From positions 1 to 19,889 of the forward strand of contig JAAAJB010000627.1 of NCBI GenBank assembly GCA_016098155.1: a DNA stretch of 19,889 nt, in the 5' to 3' direction. Under the pieces are notes generated by a model that ran no database searches, was not told the DNA's origin, and was given only the letters and a program-made list of their open reading frames with translations. Positions within the stretch are counted from its first letter, which is position 1, and every line of letters begins with the position of its first letter. The position numbers and the translations under genes were made by a program. Source of the DNA: Actinomortierella ambigua. Taxonomy: Eukaryota; Mortierellomycota; Mortierellomycetes; Mortierellales; Mortierellaceae. Shown piece by piece: positions 1 through 8,757 of this stretch.

Positions 1-24
1 CCCCTTCCCCTTCCCCTTCCCCTT
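1..24 (-). repeat. (CCCCTT)4 tandem repeat; G-quadruplex motif on the minus strand
   Basis: Four perfect 6-nt units at the extreme left end, followed by more C runs. Read on the minus strand this is four G4 runs separated by AA, the standard G-quadruplex pattern. It may extend beyond the window edge. Confidence 0.85.
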
Positions 25-570
25 CCCCCCTCTCCCTCTCTTTGCCCTTGCCCCTCTTTTTGAGCGATCCCGGTCAAAGTGAACTTTTTTTTGACCAGGC
101 TGATCCCAACCATTTCCCAATCCTTCCATGCCTGCCAGAAAATCCCCGGTATGAAAATCCTGCGTTATCTAAACTTTTTTTTGGTTTGGTTAGCGTAAAA
201 CATATGTAGGCCTATGACCACATCCTGCAGACAAAAAAAAAAATGCATGCGCACTGGCAATCCTCTTTGACCTTGCTGTTGTGTAAAATACAAAATTATA
301 TTTTTTCTTTGTGGGAGATCGACTGCTTCTCCCTCCACAACAATAAGCACAGAAACTGTGAGAGTCAAAAAGATATTAAAAGGAAAAGGGATTATCAGAA
401 GAGTAAGGTATAAAGAAAAAAAAAGGTAAGCAGGTAAGAGGTAAGAGTGAAAGAGAGACAGAGAGAAACGCAAAGGGAATATGGGGGAGAAGGGGTATCT
501 ATTTGCGTCCAACACTTTTTCTCTTTCCTTGAAAAAAAAATACATGGCCCAGCAAAACTGCTCATTCTTT
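1..570. other. Gene-free stretch left of the PRL gene
   Basis: No supportable coding region. It opens with a C/T tract (four CCCCTT units, then mixed C-rich sequence to about position 56). It continues as AT-rich sequence with several T and A homopolymers (for example near 84-92, 174-182, 233-242 and 530-540). A purine-rich block lies at about 415-500. Since the PRL gene ends at 571 on the minus strand, the right part is presumably its 3' untranslated region, but no canonical AATAAA is seen on the minus strand here. The rest is unassigned intergenic DNA. Confidence 0.6.
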
Positions 571-1841
571 TTACAAGATGACACATTTTGCCTTTGAGCG
601 GGACTTGCGAGGTTTGTAGTGTTGAATGTATTTGATCTGCTTGGTGTTCAGTGCACCCCGCCGCTTGGATCGGATAAATTGGATGCTGTCCTCGGCCGAC
701 ATGCCTCCTTCTATCAACGCAATGGCCACCAAAAGCGGCGCTCTAAAAAAGAAAATGTGGGCACGCGACAACCCCCCCGAAAAAAAAACCAGAGGAAAAT
801 GTGGAAAATCATTAGATCACTATGCAATCATGGAGCTTCTTTCTTCCATGGGCTTGTTGCGGATCGCCATTAAAAGGGGGAAAGGGGGGGGGGGAGTAGA
901 GTGAAGGAGAGACGTGAAAGGGCGAGGGAATGAAGGAGGGGGAGGGGCCAAACAAAATACACAAGACCAATGAAGGGGAGAGAAAAACAAACAAAAACCA
1001 CATTTATCAAGAATGTCATACCGTCCAAGGCCTGCAACACAATGACATGCAATGGCGCCTCTGGGTCTGATAGTGCGATCGTGGCCGAATCGTTTGTAGA
1101 CCAAGTCGAGCCACTGTTGCGTGATCGTATGGCTTGGTGTGCTACCGTCGACGACCGATGGATACTCCTACACCCCATAGTTGTGAAAAAAAAGGGAGCG
1201 GGAGCGAAAGAAAGAGATAGAGAGAGATACTCGCACGCATTAGACACAAAATCATGTTTCCCCTGTGATCAAACTTGATAGATACGCTTCCAATGTGATA
1301 ACAACGTTGTCGATAGAAAATGACGCAGAGATAGGAACAATATGAGAGGGCGTGCGTCGAACGTACATGGACTTTGATGCCGACCCTTTGCAACGGCATG
1401 GTGTCATAGGTGGGCTCGCATACTCGAACGACGTCCGTTACTCCATTGTGCTGGAATTCCTATTCACGAGAGAGTCAAAGTAGGAAAGAAAAATCGAGAG
1501 GGATAAAGCGCGGAAGGAAGGTTGGAGGTAGAAGATGAAGAGGATGGAAGAAGAAGAACGAAAAGGACACGCTGTCAGATATTTTTTTCCTGCCCAGGTA
1601 CGAACACCATCAGACCAAGTTGGAATCCAGCAATAGGACGTCATTATTCACGCTCGACAAAAGAGGCATCCACAAACACCCACACCATCCTCTCTTTCTT
1701 CCTCTCTCTCTCTCACATTACAGCGATATAAAGTGGCAGATTGATATCGGAAGGAGCGTCGGTGATCACGAATCGCATTTGATTGTGCTCGACAATCGTC
1801 GGAGGGTTCAGTAACCTTGCGGGGTGCTGTGGTCGAAACAT
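571..1841 (-). CDS. Protein tyrosine phosphatase type IVA (PRL/PTP4A), 4 exons, 176 aa
   Basis: PRL phosphatases are small prenylated dual-specificity-type phosphatases of the plasma membrane and endomembranes; in animals they bind CNNM magnesium transporters. Exons in transcript order: 1841-1722, 1459-1367, 1167-1022, 742-571; all introns are GT-AG and phases match. Visible marks: [10 protein letters not shown] near residues 22-31 matches the family N-terminus. [11 protein letters not shown] (50-60) carries Cys54, equivalent to the redox-regulatory Cys of human PRLs. The signature [10 protein letters not shown] has nucleophile Cys114 and Arg120 (C-x5-R), with the junction inside Arg120. Asp78 before Gly79 is the general acid. 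A basic tail [10 protein letters not shown] precedes the CaaX box CVIL (173-176), whose terminal Leu favours geranylgeranylation. The length equals the usual 165-175 aa. The start is the only Met giving the family N-terminus. The general-acid loop is divergent (YPSVVDG against WPFDDG in animals). Confidence 0.95.
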
Positions 1842-2379
1842 TGTGTGAAACTATCGATTGTCGTGTGAGGTGCTGGATGTATTGACTTTTTAGGCCTGAT
1901 GGAAAAAGAGAAAAGATGAGAGACGACAAGAGGCGAGAAAAGAGTATTCCTCTTTTTAGTTGGAGTAGGGGAGAAGGGGGGGAGGGAAAGGTTGGAGAAA
2001 AGAAAAGAAAAGAGAAATCTGGACAAGTGTCTTTAAAGAAAAAGTGGTTTCAGTTTGCGTCATAGGGTATGTTTTTTTTAAAGTTGTCCGTCCAGGAGTA
2101 CAAGTCATCAAACATCGCATCACATCGCATGCCAAGAATGGGAGCGAGGCTGATGTGAATGTCAAGAGTGCGAGCCACAGCAGAGCGACGTCCTGCACGA
2201 GGATTTTTTTTTTCGCTGTTCACGTTGCACAGAATGAACATTTCTCACCCCACTTACTGCTGCAGCACTGCACAGTACTGCTGCTGCACCACCAATTGTT
2301 GGATTGGATTGGATTGGATTGTCATTTTTTTTGTTTGTTTTGCCTGTGTGTGTATGTTTGGTGGCGTGAGCCTAGCTCA
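1842..2379. other. Intergenic: PRL leader/promoter and FLCN 3' end
   Basis: Both flanking genes are on the minus strand. From 1900 to 2010 the + strand is almost pure purine, so the PRL sense strand has a pyrimidine-rich leader just before its ATG. The right part (2200-2379) holds T homopolymers, a short (GGATT)4 repeat and a GT-rich patch next to the FLCN stop. I see no coding region. Confidence 0.55.
2301..2320. repeat. (GGATT)4 microsatellite
   Basis: Four perfect 5-nt units just downstream of the folliculin stop codon, probably in its 3' untranslated region. Confidence 0.85.
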
Positions 2380-5300
2380 TCATAAGCTGGCATCATGCTC
2401 AGTTCCTACATCTACTGACGTTGTGGACGTTGCCGACACCCGTGAGAGCGAACGGACACACCGAGTCCAACACCGCAATACCTTGAGATCCCGTCGATCT
2501 ACCATCATTGACTGCAGGAACCGATCCACTGTCGCCTCATCCGAAGTCAATCTTGCCTTGTAAAGGTTATGAAACTGCTTGGCGATACTATGAATTGTGT
2601 CAAAAACAATGGAGGAGCGGACCATGTTAATAAATAAAGTAGGCAGGGAGCAAAAAAAAAAAATGGCCCACAACAAGACAAAAACGAATAAAGGAAAAAA
2701 ATTGCAGTTCTAGTACCTGATCCATTCCTCGCGCAAGATGGAGAAGCGTCTTTTTTCGATTTGTCGAGGCAATTTCAGATCCAAAATCTCGTTCACACGC
2801 TCAACAAGCAAGATGGGTCGTTGGGCCTTGGTCATGGCTCCTGATCGCCCACCACCGCCACCGCCACCGCCACCACCACTGCTCTTAGCCTCTGTCGACA
2901 TCAACAGATTCCTGGCACTAGCAGTGGATAACGATTGAGCCGACGACACAGCTCCAGGCGGCCATCCTCCAAGTCCTGCTGGTTGTGGTGATTCCTCCCC
3001 CGCCTGCAAATGGTATATCCTTCGCTGTGCTTGGAATCCTGCATCCGAGGTGTAGCTGACGCCCGTTGGCATGGATTTTGGCGGCCCTCGCACGGTAGCG
3101 GTGGCGGCGGCGTCGGCGACTGCTGTGGGTGATGACAGCAGGGCTGGTGGTATTGGCTGCCGTCCATCCTTGCTGAGCGCAATCTGAGCCACGTCCAACT
3201 GAAGACCTTGTACATCAGGTGCAAAATACTCTGAATCGGACCACTCTGCTTGGTAGACTGGCTTTGATGGTATATTGTCCGCTTTGGCGCCACCGCCCGC
3301 CCCTTCATTCAGACCGCCACCATTGGCCCCGTTGGATTGTGACAGTGCTGGCATCGAGGTAGGTGGGGTCGGCACTTGGTGTCCAAAGGCAGACGTACAA
3401 ACATCCAGCAACACAAAGTCGCTGGGATCCATATCAGGTGGAATGCCGACCGATCTATGAAGCCCAAGAATATTGCACGCATAACTGGGCTCGTAGGTTG
3501 ATGGGTTCATGATCACCGTACAGCACCCTTTAGGTAATACATCCTATTGCATTACGATGTGTGGTTAAGATGTACAGTCATAAATTTTTTTAGTACCCAA
3601 CACATAAGCATGTCACACCCCTCCCCCCCCCCGCAGTCCCATGACGACCACAAACGTAATGATATAAAGTTAGTTATGCAAAAATAAAATAAAAGGGGTG
3701 AAGGGACGTACCTCTAATGACAGAACAATTTCAGACACTATCCTCGTCTCCGAGCCACGGACAATGACCTGATTACCAATGAGCGCGTTCCAGATGAAGC
3801 GATCAAACTTTTGACGACCCAGTACCCGTCTTAGCTCGCGAAGAGAGTCGATCGTCACCACAGGTGGTGGCATTTCTTCCTCTGTCAGCTCCACAGGCGA
3901 GTCCAACATCCGCGTGCCACTTCGCTCAATGTCAAACTGATTATCTTGTGGCTAATCAGAGATATGAAAGAAAATCAGCGTGTTCATCAATAGATAACTC
4001 GGAACATAGATTACATTACAAGCAATTACGCAGGGTGTGTGGAGGGAGAGATCCGAAAAAAGAAAACAATGAAATATATATCAGTTCATTGGCGACGACA
4101 AATGAATCCCTTTTTTTGGTTCCTTTATCTTGGACAACATACCTCTGGTCGTCCAACAATATGGCGCTCAAAAAGTCGTTGACTGCAACTGCTGAGGATT
4201 GAGACAAATGCACTGTGAAGGCGGATAAAAATATCTGGTTTACCGACAACGTCTGGTAGTGGTCGGCCCCGTCGAGTAGGACCCACTGTGATTGGGAGTG
4301 GTGAAGAGGGAGGGAGGGAGGGAGGGGGGAATGGTTAGCACAAAATATGGATATAAACAACATGCGACATGGAAAATGATGAGCTCACACTCAGGTTGAA
4401 AACGGAATACTTACTTGAGCTATCGGGCACGATCGATCCGCGGTGCGACGATGAGAAGGATGTGGAGCGAATAGCAGGTGACTGCGGCGCACGGCTCGTG
4501 TGGGCCACCGCACTAGCCATTGCTTGCAGGTTGGCGGCAACGCGTTTAAACTGGCTGATAAGATACTCCATGCTTGCCACGAGATATACGCGATCTGTCA
4601 TCATGGTCATGATCGCGTATTTAACATGTTGTCCACGCGATTGCGGGTCGGACACGAGGAACATGTAGGTCAATACATAGCCATTGACGCCGTCGCCAAA
4701 GAAAACAGCGCCCTCCTTGCCACAAAACTTTTCAGAATTGAACCTGTGTAGATAATTGTGGAGGAGAAGAGAGCGAACGAGCAGGAGAGAGATGAAGAGG
4801 GAGAGGGAGAGGGAGAGCAAGGGCGTAGAGCGGAGACAACAAAGAAGAAGAAAGGAAAATGTTCCATAACATTGGACGCGTGATCAGTTCGCTCATCAAG
4901 TCGAGTGAAAGGAGGGAGAGAATGATGACAAGAGAGCAAGGCATCCTTACGCGCGAATACATGCCACACGGATTGGAGCAAACAAGCTCGAGTCCACTGG
5001 CGAAGGCTGGCTAATGTAGGCAAGGTTGTCCATGGTTGAATCAAGGGTATGCAAGGACTTTTCGCCGGTGGGAACACTGAATCGGCACTCGCAAGTGGAA
5101 TCGCCCCCTTGACTGGTAGGATTCTGAGACGGATGGTGGGAATATCCGCCCAAGGCTGGTGTGGTTGGGCGCGTGCTCACAGGACTCTGCGACGATCCCG
5201 AGGAAGGCTGAAGAGATCTGCGAGATGCTTTTCGTTGTTCGAGTCCCGGTGAGTTGATAGTAGGATTGGGGGCAGTCGAAGGTGCTAGCGATGCAGGTGC

Positions 5301-5780
5301 GTTGGTTGATGCAGTATGTGAACCTCTTGCACGGGTGCTCCCTTGGGTACCTTGACAGCTACTATTCATGGCGTTGCTGACGGTGTTGCTGTTGCTGTTG
5401 CCGTTTGGACTAACTTTCCCCGATAAAGGCGTAACTCCTGTGGATACGTTTGGCTGAGTAGAAGATGCAGCTTTATGGATGGTGTTGTTGCTGGTTGAGG
5501 ACGAGGAAAAGGAGCTTGGGTCTAGAGGCTCTACGGCGTCTGTACTGAGGTTTGTCTGGGTGCTGTTATTGCTGTGCCCTCCATTGGAGGGTTTGGCCCG
5601 CATGGAGGCACCGAGGCCATTGGCGGGGCTTTCAGGGTATTGAGGGGAGGGAGTGGTAGGTTGAATCCGCAATGACGATGCCGATGGAGGGAATGAGGAG
5701 AGGCGACGATGCTGGGTGGTGAGGACAGTGACAGGGCCATGGGGCTGGCACCACACAGCAAAGGCAATCAGGGCATTCAT
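2380..5780 (-). CDS. FLCN: Folliculin (FLCN / Lst7 family), 6 exons, 858 aa
   Basis: Folliculin pairs with FNIP (Lst4 in yeast) as a GTPase-activating complex for RagC/D (Gtr2), controlling TORC1 signalling at the lysosome/vacuole. Exons in transcript order: 5780-4951, 4743-4415, 4285-4143, 3951-3712, 3543-2717, 2587-2380; all introns are GT-AG and phases agree. Matches to animal FLCN: N-terminus MNALIAFAVWCQPHGP; SLFAPIRVACIRAF and CGKEGAVFFGD around the exon 1/2 junction (longin domain); MTDRVYLVAS; RLHSAFVSIL in exon 3; FIWNALIGNQVIVRG in exon 4; YACNILGLHRSVGIPP in exon 5; and REEWISIAKQFHNLYK across the last junction (C-terminal DENN module). Arg313 in DPQSRG aligns with the catalytic arginine finger of human FLCN (Arg164; residue number recalled from the literature). 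The protein is about 280 aa longer than human FLCN because of a Ser/Thr/Asn/Pro-rich insert (about 25-220) and a Gly/Pro/Ala-rich insert in the C-terminal DENN part (about 571-755). Confidence 0.95.
2588..2716 (-). other. FLCN intron 5; acceptor chosen by homology
   Basis: Donor AG|GTACTAG and acceptor CATAG|T. The T-rich stretch upstream of the acceptor contains no AG, and the reading frame stays open through it (MVRSSIVF...). The chosen acceptor is the first AG after the polypyrimidine tract. It gives EEWISIAKQF, which aligns without a gap to animal FLCN. Confidence 0.8.
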
Positions 5781-6053
5781 GCAGGTTGTGTGCGCACTAG
5801 TCTCGCCAGGCTGGTTCTATTCTGGTGGAGAGGGGAGGAGGAGGGAGGGGGGGAGGAGAAAGTGTGTGTGTGGAGCCTGGTCTGAACCCAGGAGCGAGAG
5901 AGGGTGGAGGGACAGAGCGGAGTGGAAAGGGCGAGGGTGTTTTTGTTTTTTGGAGGAATGGTTGTGCACGCCAATCAAACAACTGACGAGTGGAATCTGA
6001 ATGGAGAGGTGAAGGAGTGAAAGTGTGGGTGGTGGAGGAGGGAGAGAATAAAA

Positions 6054-6083
6054 AAGAGAGAGAGAGAGAAAGAGAGAGAGAAG
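6054..6083. repeat. (GA)n tract upstream of FLCN
   Basis: A near-perfect GA dinucleotide run with one AA interruption, in the FLCN leader/promoter; CT-rich in the FLCN sense direction. Confidence 0.85.
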
Positions 6084-6423
6084 AGTGGAGTGCGTTGTAC
6101 TTCCAACAACAACAACAACATAAAAAAGAGGTGCTCTTGTAGCTGGCTGAATGTGTGTCTGTCCAGCCTGCAGGGACAAAGGAAAGAGGGGAGCAAAGAT
6201 TGGACCAATGACCATGGCTGTTCGAGGATACTTCAAATTGGATCGATGTGGCTACGGAAACAGAAAGAAAGAGAGATGGAGAGGAGAGGGAGGGGTGGGG
6301 GGAACAAAGAGCACATTGTCCTCGTTCGTGTTCTCGAGGGGAGGGGGATAGAGAGTGTGCGTGTGCGAGAAGAATGCGTGTGGTGGGCGTGGAAAGAATC
6401 AAACAAGGAGAAGTCATTGAGAA

Positions 6424-6538
6424 GGAACGAGAACGAGAACGAGAACGAGAGTGAGTGGGAGAGTGAATGTGAGTAAGAATGAGAGAGGGAGTGAGTACGA
6501 GAGTGTATGTGAGTGAGCGAGTGAGCGAGTGAGTGACA
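6424..6538. repeat. GAACGA and GAGT/GAGC degenerate tandem repeats
   Basis: About four GAACGA units are followed by degenerate 4-nt GAGT/GAGC units. The whole block is purine-rich, and open frames in it encode only Glu/Arg or Ser/Leu/His repeats, so it is treated as noncoding. Confidence 0.75.
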
Positions 6539-6682
6539 GAACGACGAGAGCGATGGTTGTTCCCTCAAGAGGGGGAGAGATGGAGATGGGGTGAGAACCA
6601 TCTACACACCACCACACCACACGCAAGATTTGAAGGTATGAGCAACGTGGAGTGGAGGACATACATGTTATGAAAGCATGAC

Positions 6683-6973
6683 ATGCAACACCCCTCCACC
6701 AACCAACACCACACACAACCAACACCACCACCACCTACCAACCATACCAGTCAGTCAGCCAACCCTCTTTCTTCTCCTTCTTCTTCTTTTACTTCCTACC
6801 CCCCCCCCGTCTTGTCTCAACTCCCACGAGGGCAACAGCACATTCATTTCCTACACTATCGAGAAGTACTTGAGGTGTCACAGATCCTCAGCAGGAAGGG
6901 CCTGCTAGGCTGCTATGGTAAGAGAATGCATGCAAATAAAACTGCGAGTGGTGGTGAAATCTTCTTTTTCTGA
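6683..6973 (+). other. Possible small open reading frame, function unknown
   Basis: An open frame of 96 codons. The first half is low complexity (His/Pro/Thr/Ser from CA- and CT-rich DNA). The second half is ordinary sequence containing HYREVLEVSQILSRKGLLGC, which could form an amphipathic helix. A GTAAGA donor-like site at about 6918 would allow splicing. The frame lies between the FLCN promoter and the SIRT4 3' end and may just be SIRT4 3' untranslated sequence read antisense. No family was recognised, so I do not call it a gene. Confidence 0.15.
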
Positions 6974-7001
6974 TGACAAAGAAAAACGTGGGTTGCTGCA
7001 C

Positions 7002-8252
7002 TCATGACCCCACCACGTTCAGGATGCGTTGCAAGGGCCGAATCTCGCCAGGGATGCTGCCCAGTCCAAGTTCCACACAGACCGCCTTCATGATGGCTGA
7101 GCTTGACTCGTCCAGCACTAGATTGGCCATTGGATCGCCTCGTGTTGCACCCAGATTGACCATCGCGATTGGGATCCCTTGCTCCTTGGCCTGCGCCACC
7201 AGGCGATAGGCCGAATAGGTTGCTAGCGAGGTGCCCATGACCAGCAACGCACTAGCGTCTCGCACAGCATCCGTTGCACGCTCTTTTGTTGCGGGCGGAA
7301 TGTTTTCGCCAAAGTAGACCACCGAGGGTTTGTAATGACCAACGCCACATTGACGGCAGTTTGGGTACTTGAAGTATCGATAGTCCAGAGAGTTTCTTGT
7401 TGAGGCGCTGCTGCTGCTGTCCTGCGCAGCCACCCTTGGCCTTTCTTGATTGTCCCCTTTCCCATCATCACCACCATCAGCCTGGTGATCGTGCTTGTGA
7501 TCCAGCTGGACATCACCATCGGCATTCATGCGGCTCGACAGTTGGCCGGCGGACAGCTCTTTTGCCAGCTGGTCCCACTCGGGATTCAGACCAGCGAGAA
7601 CATGCTGAAACTCGGCCCGGTCTTCCTTGTGTCCACACTTCATGCAGTGCACCCGATGTAGACTTCCGTGAAGTTCGATCACGTCGTGTGCGCCGGCCTT
7701 TTGATGTAGACCGTCCACATTCTGGGTGATCAGACTTTGGACATGGCGGCGGCGTGCTGCTGCTGCTGCTGCTGCTGCCGCTGCTGATGCGGCATTCCCG
7801 CGGACAGGAGAAGGGGGTGGGCGAAGAGAAGGAGATTCTACTGCCAGTGATGCCGCGGCCTTGGCGGTGCCATCCTGCAGGGAGATATTGCCCGTCTGCA
7901 GCGCTGCAATGCCATAATGTGTCGGATTAGGTTTTGCGCGGACAACAGGCGGAAATCCGAGGAAGGAGCGGGCCCAGTAGCGGTGACGGGCAGCATTCGA
8001 GTCGCGGAAGGCCTGATAGAAGACCGGCTGGTACTCGGGGTTGAGGGTGTAGGTGCCCTGTGGACCACGGTAGTCGGGAATGTTGCTGTCTGTCGACACT
8101 CCGGCGCCTGTCAAGACGACCAGGCGACCATCGGCATCTCTGATAAAGTCTGCCAACTGCTGGACTGCTGTTGGAAAGGGGATGTGGACCGAGCGTGAGT
8201 GGTGTGGGTCAACGAGGTTGGTGAGAGACCGCAGAGACAGACGCATGCGCAT
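7002..8252 (-). CDS. SIRT4-like class II sirtuin, NAD-dependent protein deacylase/lipoamidase
   Basis: Single exon, 416 aa. SIRT4-type sirtuins are mitochondrial NAD+-dependent enzymes (lipoamidase, deacylase and ADP-ribosyl transfer are reported for family members). Visible: GAGVSTDSNIPDYRG (49-63) for NAD binding; RHRYWARSFLGFP, typical of SIRT4 (RQRYWARNFVGWP in human); TQNVDGLHQKAG; catalytic His195 in ELHGSLHRVHC; zinc cysteines 203/206 (CMKC) and 299/302 (CRQC); KPSVVYFGE; VMGTSLATYSAYR; and MVNLGATRGD. The N-terminus MRMRLSLRSLTNLVDP is Arg-rich with no acidic residue before residue 15, consistent with a mitochondrial presequence. The frame stays open to 8561, but that part encodes a tetranucleotide repeat, so the tandem Met-Arg-Met start is preferred. 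Two inserts enlarge the domain: Pro/Ala-rich with polyAla (about 125-170) and Asp/His/Ser-rich between the zinc cysteine pairs (about 230-290). Confidence 0.93.
   Translation of the reverse strand: MRMRLSLRSLTNLVDPHHSRSVHIPFPTAVQQLADFIRDADGRLVVLTGAGVSTDSNIPDYRGPQGTYTLNPEYQPVFYQAFRDSNAARHRYWARSFLGFPPVVRAKPNPTHYGIAALQTGNISLQDGTAKAAASLAVESPSLRPPPSPVRGNAASAAAAAAAAAARRRHVQSLITQNVDGLHQKAGAHDVIELHGSLHRVHCMKCGHKEDRAEFQHVLAGLNPEWDQLAKELSAGQLSSRMNADGDVQLDHKHDHQADGGDDGKGDNQERPRVAAQDSSSSASTRNSLDYRYFKYPNCRQCGVGHYKPSVVYFGENIPPATKERATDAVRDASALLVMGTSLATYSAYRLVAQAKEQGIPIAMVNLGATRGDPMANLVLDESSSAIMKAVCVELGLGSIPGEIRPLQRILNVVGS
7752..7794. repeat. GCT/GCA/GCC repeat encoding polyalanine in the sirtuin
   Basis: An imperfect trinucleotide repeat within the coding sequence. 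In the minus-strand frame it gives about ten Ala residues between the NAD-binding half and TQNVDGLH. Confidence 0.8.
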
Positions 8253-8524
8253 GACTGTATGGTAAGAGACTAGTCGAGCACAAGAAAACAAAAAAAAAAG
8301 AGTTGGGGTAGCCAGCCAGGCGGAGCAGTTCTTGTTGGAGTAGGAATGCAACACCAACAACAACAATGGAGAATGCAGAGAGAGGGAGGGGAGAGTGGGT
8401 GGGAGGGAAGGGGGAAATGAGCGGTGGTGCACAGAGATCCTTCTTTTTTTGGGGGGAGAGGCTGACTGACACACTGAATCAAAGAGAAAGAAGAAGCGCG
8501 TGCCTGTCTGATTAACACACCATT

Positions 8525-8555
8525 CATCCATCCATCCATCCATCCATCCATCCAT
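8525..8555. repeat. (ATCC)n tetranucleotide array
   Basis: About seven perfect units. On the minus strand it reads as a Met-Asp-Gly-Trp repeat, which produces a spurious N-terminal extension of the sirtuin frame. Confidence 0.9.
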
Positions 8556-8563
8556 ACACACAT

Positions 8564-8604
8564 TCTTCCTCTTCTTCTTCTTCTTCTTCTTCTTCTTCTT
8601 CTTC
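8564..8604. repeat. (TTC)n trinucleotide array
   Basis: About 12-13 nearly perfect TTC units, adjacent to the (ATCC)n array in the divergent promoter. Confidence 0.9.
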
Positions 8605-8750
8605 CCTCGTCCTCTTCATTGAGTGCGGTATTATTTCAAAGCCATTATTACTGCACCTAACAATCTCTTCCCCCCCCCTCCCCTCCTGACACACCTTTAT
8701 TTGTCTGCCTCTCACTTTCTCCCTCTTTCTTTCTCCTTTCACAATAATAT

Positions 8751-8757
8751 TATATAA
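8751..8757 (+). promoter_or_regulatory. TATA-like element upstream of CLASP
   Basis: TATATAA lies in a short AT-rich island within a pyrimidine-rich leader, 61 nt before the start codon. The distance to the ATG is short for a TATA box plus leader, so the role is tentative. Confidence 0.3.

Larger units (their letters stand above)
5781..7001. other. Long intergenic: FLCN promoter/leader, simple repeats, SIRT4 3' side
   Basis: From 5825 to 6560 the + strand is extremely purine-rich (pyrimidine-rich in the FLCN sense direction), with (GA)n at about 6054-6083, (AAC)n at about 6103-6118, GAACGA repeats at about 6424-6450 and GAGT/GAGC repeats at about 6490-6537. From 6680 to 6810 the + strand becomes CA- and CT-rich with a run of nine C. 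The remainder (6811-7001) is of normal complexity and includes an AATAAA on the + strand near 6935. No protein family could be recognised; one short open frame is described separately. Confidence 0.5.

Noticed and set aside
1..56. CCCCTT array as a telomere end
   Set aside because: The usual fungal telomere repeat is TTAGGG/CCCTAA. Only four units are present and they fade into mixed C/T sequence of the kind common in this window.
2588..2676. MVRSSIVFDTIH as folliculin residues
   Set aside because: No AG acceptor precedes it. The AG after it gives a gap-free alignment to animal FLCN.
4143..4285. WVLLDGADHYQTL frame as folliculin coding sequence
   Set aside because: It leaves incompatible splice phases and lacks similarity to FLCN. 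The adopted frame satisfies both.
6850..6915. Resemblance of the plus-strand frame to the MOZART1 (MZT1) N-terminus
   Set aside because: Only a few residues agree (RE-LEV, SQIL, GL), the spacing is wrong, and no downstream MZT1 core was found.
7490..7800. His/Asp and polyAla parts of the sirtuin as unrecognised introns
   Set aside because: I found no convincing GT-AG pair that removes them while keeping the frame, and the region is fully open.
8253..8561. N-terminal extension of the sirtuin to 519 aa
   Set aside because: The extra residues come from an (ATCC)n array and promoter sequence. The Met at 8252 begins an Arg-rich presequence directly before the conserved domain.
8525..8604. Tetra- and trinucleotide arrays as a CRISPR array or mobile element
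   Set aside because: Units are 3-4 nt with no spacers, terminal inverted repeats or transposase. They are simple microsatellites.
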